In this document: positions 5,744 to 8,446 of the stretch, one piece after another
How the letters are laid out: the number at the start of each line of letters is the position of its first letter
How positions within the stretch are numbered: the stretch's first letter is position 1
NCBI GenBank assembly: GCA_035255945.1
Contig: DATEZA010000259.1
Location: 1 to 8,446 of the forward strand
Direction: 5' to 3'
Source: JAJPHC01 sp035255945
Lineage (GTDB): Bacteria; Acidobacteriota; Thermoanaerobaculia; Gp7-AA8
DNA: 8,446 nucleotides
Notes under the pieces: model-generated
Seen by the model: the letters and a program-made list of their open reading frames with translations, nothing else
Databases searched by the model: none
Told to the model about the DNA's origin: nothing
Made by a program: the position numbers and the translations under genes

Positions 5744-6904
5744 ATGTCCGGCCGGTCCTCGATTCTTTACCCCCGATTCGATCATCCTGCGATCGAGGAG
5801 CGCTACGCTTCCTGGCAGACGCAGATGCTGCTGCGCGCCGGCGGCGGCGAGCTGTTTTTCTACGATCCGGAAGAGCCGGCGTCGCTCGCCGCGGCGGATG
5901 TGGAGAGCGACGACGTGCTCGTCGTGACCGATCCGCTCGTCGTGCCGCCGATCAATCTCGCAGCGCGCCTGTCGGACGTGCTCGATGCGACCGGCGCGGC
6001 CGCGGCGGTGCCGGTATCGAACGTCGCGCAGTACGAAAAACAGCTGCGCCTTCCGCCGTCGCAATATCTGACGTTGCGCGAATTGCAGGATGTCGTCGCC
6101 GACATGCAGAAGCGCACCGACGACATCGAGAAGATGAAGTGGGACCGGTCCGATCCGGCGATCTATCTCTGCCCCACCGCGTTCCTCGAAGAAGCGGACG
6201 ACGTGCCGCGACGCGCGCTGGCCGGACTGGAGGTGGCGATCTCCGCGAACGATTACGTGCATCGCTGGAGCTCGCTGCGCGGCCAGGCGCGGCTCGATCT
6301 GCTCGCACGCATCGGCACCGACGCGAAATCGATCCTCGAATTCGGCTGCGGCGAAGCCCCGCTCGGCGAAGCATTGAAGAAACGGCAGAAGTGCCGCGTC
6401 GTCGGCATCGAGCTCGATCAGCGCGCCGCCGCCATCGCCCGCAAACGGATCGACAACGTCTTCTGCGGCGACGTGCGCGAGATCGTCGCGCTGATCCGCG
6501 AGAAGTTCGACTGGATCATCGGCGGCGACATCGTCGAGCATCTCGACGAACCGTGGTCGTTCCTCTCCGACCTGCGCAAGATCGCCGCGCCCGGCGGAAA
6601 GTTGTTGCTGTCGTTGCCGAACGTCGCGAACGCGTCCGTGATCAACGACCTCCTGCACGGCCGCTTCGACTACGTCTACATGGGCCTGACGTGCGTCGGC
6701 CATCTGCGCTTCTTCACGAAACGCACGATCGAAGAGATGCTGACGATCGCCGGCTGGGAAGTCGTGTCGATCGAGCCGCAGGAAGTCGTCTCCACGAACG
6801 GACGCGACGACCTGCTGCGCGCGCTCGATCACGTGCGCTACGCGTATTCGAAGGACGACGTGCTCCCCTCCGGCTACTACGTCACCGCCCAAAACCCAGT
6901 GTAG
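5744..6904 (+). CDS. Class I SAM methyltransferase with a GT-A-like N-terminal region
   Basis: The 386-residue protein has two parts. Residues about 195-345 form a Methyltransf_23/11-type domain: motif I ILEFGCGEAPLG (197-208), acidic GIELD (221-225), GGDIVEHLDEPWSFL (260-274) and APGGKLLLSLPN (282-293), then FDYVYMGLTCVGHLRFFTK. This is the pattern of methyltransferases in polysaccharide and O-antigen clusters. Residues about 36-110 (LFFYDPEEP, DDVLVVTDPLVVPP, GAAAAVPVSN) resemble a piece of a GT-A glycosyltransferase fold without a convincing catalytic DxD, so this part may only bind or scaffold. Likely role: methylation of a sugar or lipid-linked glycan in the cytoplasm, inferred from the 2OG oxygenase and glycosyltransferase neighbours. 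The final codons GTG TAG lie in a palindromic element shared with the convergent gene. Confidence 0.82.
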   Translation: MSGRSSILYPRFDHPAIEERYASWQTQMLLRAGGGELFFYDPEEPASLAAADVESDDVLVVTDPLVVPPINLAARLSDVLDATGAAAAVPVSNVAQYEKQLRLPPSQYLTLRELQDVVADMQKRTDDIEKMKWDRSDPAIYLCPTAFLEEADDVPRRALAGLEVAISANDYVHRWSSLRGQARLDLLARIGTDAKSILEFGCGEAPLGEALKKRQKCRVVGIELDQRAAAIARKRIDNVFCGDVREIVALIREKFDWIIGGDIVEHLDEPWSFLSDLRKIAAPGGKLLLSLPNVANASVINDLLHGRFDYVYMGLTCVGHLRFFTKRTIEEMLTIAGWEVVSIEPQEVVSTNGRDDLLRALDHVRYAYSKDDVLPSGYYVTAQNPV

Positions 6905-6969
6905 GACAAGCTCTCAGCTTGTCCCCCCGGGTCCCAAAAAACCCGGCAACCTGAGAGGTTGCCCTACAC
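6899..6969. repeat. Inverted hairpin-pair element holding both convergent stop codons
   Basis: The outer arms GTGTAGG (6899-6905) and CCTACAC (6963-6969) are exact inverted copies. Inside are GGACAAGCT-CTC-AGCTTGTCC (6904-6924) and GGCAACCT-GAG-AGGTTGCC (6945-6963). Between them CCGGGT and ACCCGG (6927-6946) flank a loop that includes a run of six A. Hairpin 2 is a variant of hairpin 1 in the opposite orientation. On each strand the arm supplies Val-stop (GTG TAG) of the arriving gene. The element probably also works as a bidirectional terminator (inference). Confidence 0.85.
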
Positions 6970-7644
6970 AAAAATCGTGTCGTGGGGCGCCGACCTCTCC
7001 GACTCCGGCCGCCCCGCGGTGTAGTAGTAGAGCGACACCGACTTGCGCGTCACGCCCGCGGGCGACGTCAATGGATGCGGATGCCCGTGATACGAACGAT
7101 CGCTGGTCGAGAACACGACCGTGCGATTGAACAGCGGCAGGATCCGTTTGCGGCACGAGCGCATCTCCGCATCCCACAGCTCGAGGTGGCCGCCGTACTC
7201 CTCGCGCCAATCCTTGTTCATGTAGATCAGCATGTTGAGCCGGCGATCGAGATGCAGCTTCGGGTGGACGTTGAAGTCGGCGTGGATCTTCAGGAATCCG
7301 CCCGGCTCGATCTGATGCAGTCCGCCGCCGCCGAAGTACGGATCGGGAATCAGCCCCTCGATGCCGGTGAGCGCTTCGAGGAACAGCAGCATCTCGAACG
7401 AGTTCATCGCATCGAGAAAGCGGCGCACCGTGTCGCCGATCGTGCTCGTCGCGTAGAAGAAGCCGAGCTTTTTCTCCTGCGGGTTGTCGAAGCGCATCCA
7501 CTTCGTCTCATCGGGCGACGGAAACTCCGCCAGCACCGTGTCGAGATCGGCGTCGTCGAAGAGGCCGTCCATCACGATGTGCGGGAACGGATCCCCAGAA
7601 ATGTACTGCTCGCGAAACCCATTCGGATCGTAGTGAAGGCGCAC
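6964..7644 (-). CDS. 2-oxoglutarate/Fe(II)-dependent oxygenase
   Basis: The 226-residue product carries the double-stranded beta-helix signature of 2OG-Fe(II) oxygenases. The iron ligands are His121 and Asp123 in FLKIHADFN and His186 in RSYHGHP. Arg200 in GVTRKSVSLYYYT is a candidate 2OG-binding residue. Between them GGHLELWD and RTVVFSTSD match prolyl-hydroxylase-like members found in polysaccharide loci. It should hydroxylate a small molecule, sugar or peptide in the cytoplasm; the substrate cannot be read from sequence. GTG 7644 is preferred because the longer reading from ATG 7758 would overlap the divergent methyltransferase gene by about 90 bp and adds no conserved residues. No Shine-Dalgarno is visible. 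It is convergent with the methyltransferase at 5744 and divergent from the one at 7669. Confidence 0.87.
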   Translation of the reverse strand: MRLHYDPNGFREQYISGDPFPHIVMDGLFDDADLDTVLAEFPSPDETKWMRFDNPQEKKLGFFYATSTIGDTVRRFLDAMNSFEMLLFLEALTGIEGLIPDPYFGGGGLHQIEPGGFLKIHADFNVHPKLHLDRRLNMLIYMNKDWREEYGGHLELWDAEMRSCRKRILPLFNRTVVFSTSDRSYHGHPHPLTSPAGVTRKSVSLYYYTAGRPESERSAPHDTIFV

Positions 7645-7668
7645 GCGAAAAGTGTATCGTGCGCGCCA
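7645..7668. promoter_or_regulatory. 24-bp divergent promoter region (candidate)
   Basis: GTGTATCG offers TGTATC (7653-7658) on the plus strand, 10 bases before ATG 7669. On the minus strand it offers TACACT (7651-7656), 6 bases before GTG 7644. TGCGCGCCAA directly before the ATG matches the region before the gene at 5744. No Shine-Dalgarno is present. Function is inferred from position only. Confidence 0.3.
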
Positions 7669-8397
7669 ATGTCCCTGCCGTACCGTGACTTCTACTATCC
7701 ACTCAATGTCTTCATGCATGTCCTGACACTCGAACAGGGATCGGTGTCGTACCTGCACTACGGCCTCTTCGCCAATCCGGACGAATCACTCGCAATTGCG
7801 CAGGAGCGCTCGACTGAATTGCTGCTCGCGCGCCTCCCGCAACCTCCCGCCCGCCTCCTCGACGTCGGCACCGGCCTCGGCACCACCCTCGCCCGTCTGA
7901 CATCGCTCGGCTACGACGTCCTCGGCATCACGCCGGACGAAAAACAGATCGCGCTGCTCGAGCCATCGTTGAATGCGCGCTGCATCGCATTCGAAAACCT
8001 CACGAACGAGCGCTTCGATGCGGTGATCTTCCAGGAATCGTCGCAGTACATCGATTCGCAGACGCTCTTCGCGAAAGCGGCGAAGCTGACGGATCACATC
8101 ATCGTGCTCGATGAATTCACGATCGCGAACGAAGGCACGCTGCATCGTCTCGCCGACTTTCTCGCCGCAGCAACAACGCACGGTTTTCGAAAGACTGAGG
8201 AGCTCGACCTGACGGCGCAGGCGGCGCCGACGATCACGTACGTGTCGGCACTCATCGCCAAACATCGCAACGCGTTGAAAACCGATCTCGAGATCTCTGA
8301 CGAACAGATCACCGACCTCATCGACAGCGGCACGCGCTACGCCGAGTCGTATCGCATCGGCACGTACGGGTATCGCCTGCTCCAATTCGAGAAATGA
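7669..8397 (+). CDS. Class I SAM-dependent methyltransferase
   Basis: The 242-residue product starts MSLPYRDFYYPLNVF, with aromatic residues at the N-terminus. SAM motif I is RLLDVGTGLGTTLARL (62-77), followed by the second-strand GITPDEKQI (86-94), FDAVIFQESSQYI (116-128) and DHIIVLDEF (142-150), in the usual order of a class I Rossmann methyltransferase. The C-terminal 60 residues are more divergent and rich in charged helix. ATG 7669 is chosen because a longer in-frame reading from 6982 would run opposite to the whole 2OG oxygenase gene. It overlaps the following glycosyltransferase by ATGA (8394-8397), so the two are probably translated together. The substrate is likely glycan- or lipid-linked, judging from neighbours only. 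Confidence 0.83.
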   Translation: MSLPYRDFYYPLNVFMHVLTLEQGSVSYLHYGLFANPDESLAIAQERSTELLLARLPQPPARLLDVGTGLGTTLARLTSLGYDVLGITPDEKQIALLEPSLNARCIAFENLTNERFDAVIFQESSQYIDSQTLFAKAAKLTDHIIVLDEFTIANEGTLHRLADFLAAATTHGFRKTEELDLTAQAAPTITYVSALIAKHRNALKTDLEISDEQITDLIDSGTRYAESYRIGTYGYRLLQFEK

Positions 8398-8446
8398 CGC
8401 CGCTCCGCATCGCATATCTGCTCGAAGACACCGAAATGGCGGGCGG
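8394..8446 (+). CDS. Glycosyltransferase N-terminus (partial, runs off the window)
   Basis: ATG 8394 overlaps the preceding stop as ATGA. The visible residues, MTPLRIAYLLEDTEMAGG, fit the first beta strand and glycine loop of a GT-B (GT4-type) glycosyltransferase, where a hydrophobic strand is followed by a Gly-rich donor/acceptor loop. With only about 18 residues, the family call is tentative. The placement beside two methyltransferases and an oxygenase supports a glycan-biosynthesis setting. Confidence 0.55.
   Translation, partial: MTPLRIAYLLEDTEMAG

Noticed and set aside
5684..6892. 402-residue minus-strand frame covering the methyltransferase at 5744
   Set aside because: It is an antisense shadow. 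The plus strand encodes clear SAM motifs, and this frame would also overlap the lipoprotein gene start.
6982..7668. N-terminal extension of the methyltransferase at 7669
   Set aside because: The extra 229 residues lie opposite the 2OG oxygenase, which has its HxD and distal His in place. The domain starts properly at ATG 7669.
7645..7758. Longer start (ATG 7758) for the 2OG oxygenase
   Set aside because: It would overlap the divergent methyltransferase gene, and the added 38 residues show no conserved features. GTG 7644 fits the compact spacing.

Overview
The window is GC-rich with very compact gene spacing. Gene families and repeat style suggest a chromosomal segment of an uncultured soil- or sediment-type bacterium, possibly an acidobacterium. 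That placement is inferred from general resemblance only; no phylogenetic marker is present. No tRNA, rRNA, CRISPR array, transposase or phage gene was seen.

Layout. (1) Positions 1-1017: the last codons of a BON-domain protein converge on a secreted DUF6503-like protein; their stops are separated by an array of 8-bp repeats folding back on an inverted arm. (2) Positions 1018-4021: a tight three-gene operon with overlapping stops and starts, encoding a FabF/KS-alpha-like ketosynthase, a class I methyltransferase and a geranylgeranyl-reductase-like FAD oxidoreductase. Together they look like a small lipid, polyketide or quinone tailoring unit. (3) Positions 3856-4534: the 3' end of the FAD gene plus a palindromic element is present three times in tandem; copies 2 and 3 are headless fragments. 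(4) Positions 4555-5717: a stand-alone LON substrate-binding-domain protein, convergent with a small lipoprotein whose stop codon overlaps its own. (5) Positions 5744-8446: the edge of what looks like a surface-glycan cluster, with a methyltransferase carrying a possible GT-A-like N-terminal region, a 2OG-Fe(II) oxygenase, a second methyltransferase, and the first 17-18 codons of a glycosyltransferase overlapping it by ATGA.

The strongest unusual signals are non-coding. Three gene 3' ends carry palindromic structures. In two families the element is an inverted pair of triloop hairpins whose stems differ between halves but stay paired. In the 6899-6969 element, the identical outer arms supply the Val-stop (GTG TAG) of both convergent genes. 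The triplicated FAD-gene tails differ from each other almost only at synonymous third positions. This is hard to explain for dead fragments and suggests either recombination with live alleles or an assembly join of strain variants.

No clearly new defence or mobile system is visible. The most plausible undescribed biology is the KS-methyltransferase-FAD operon and the hairpin-pair repeat families.
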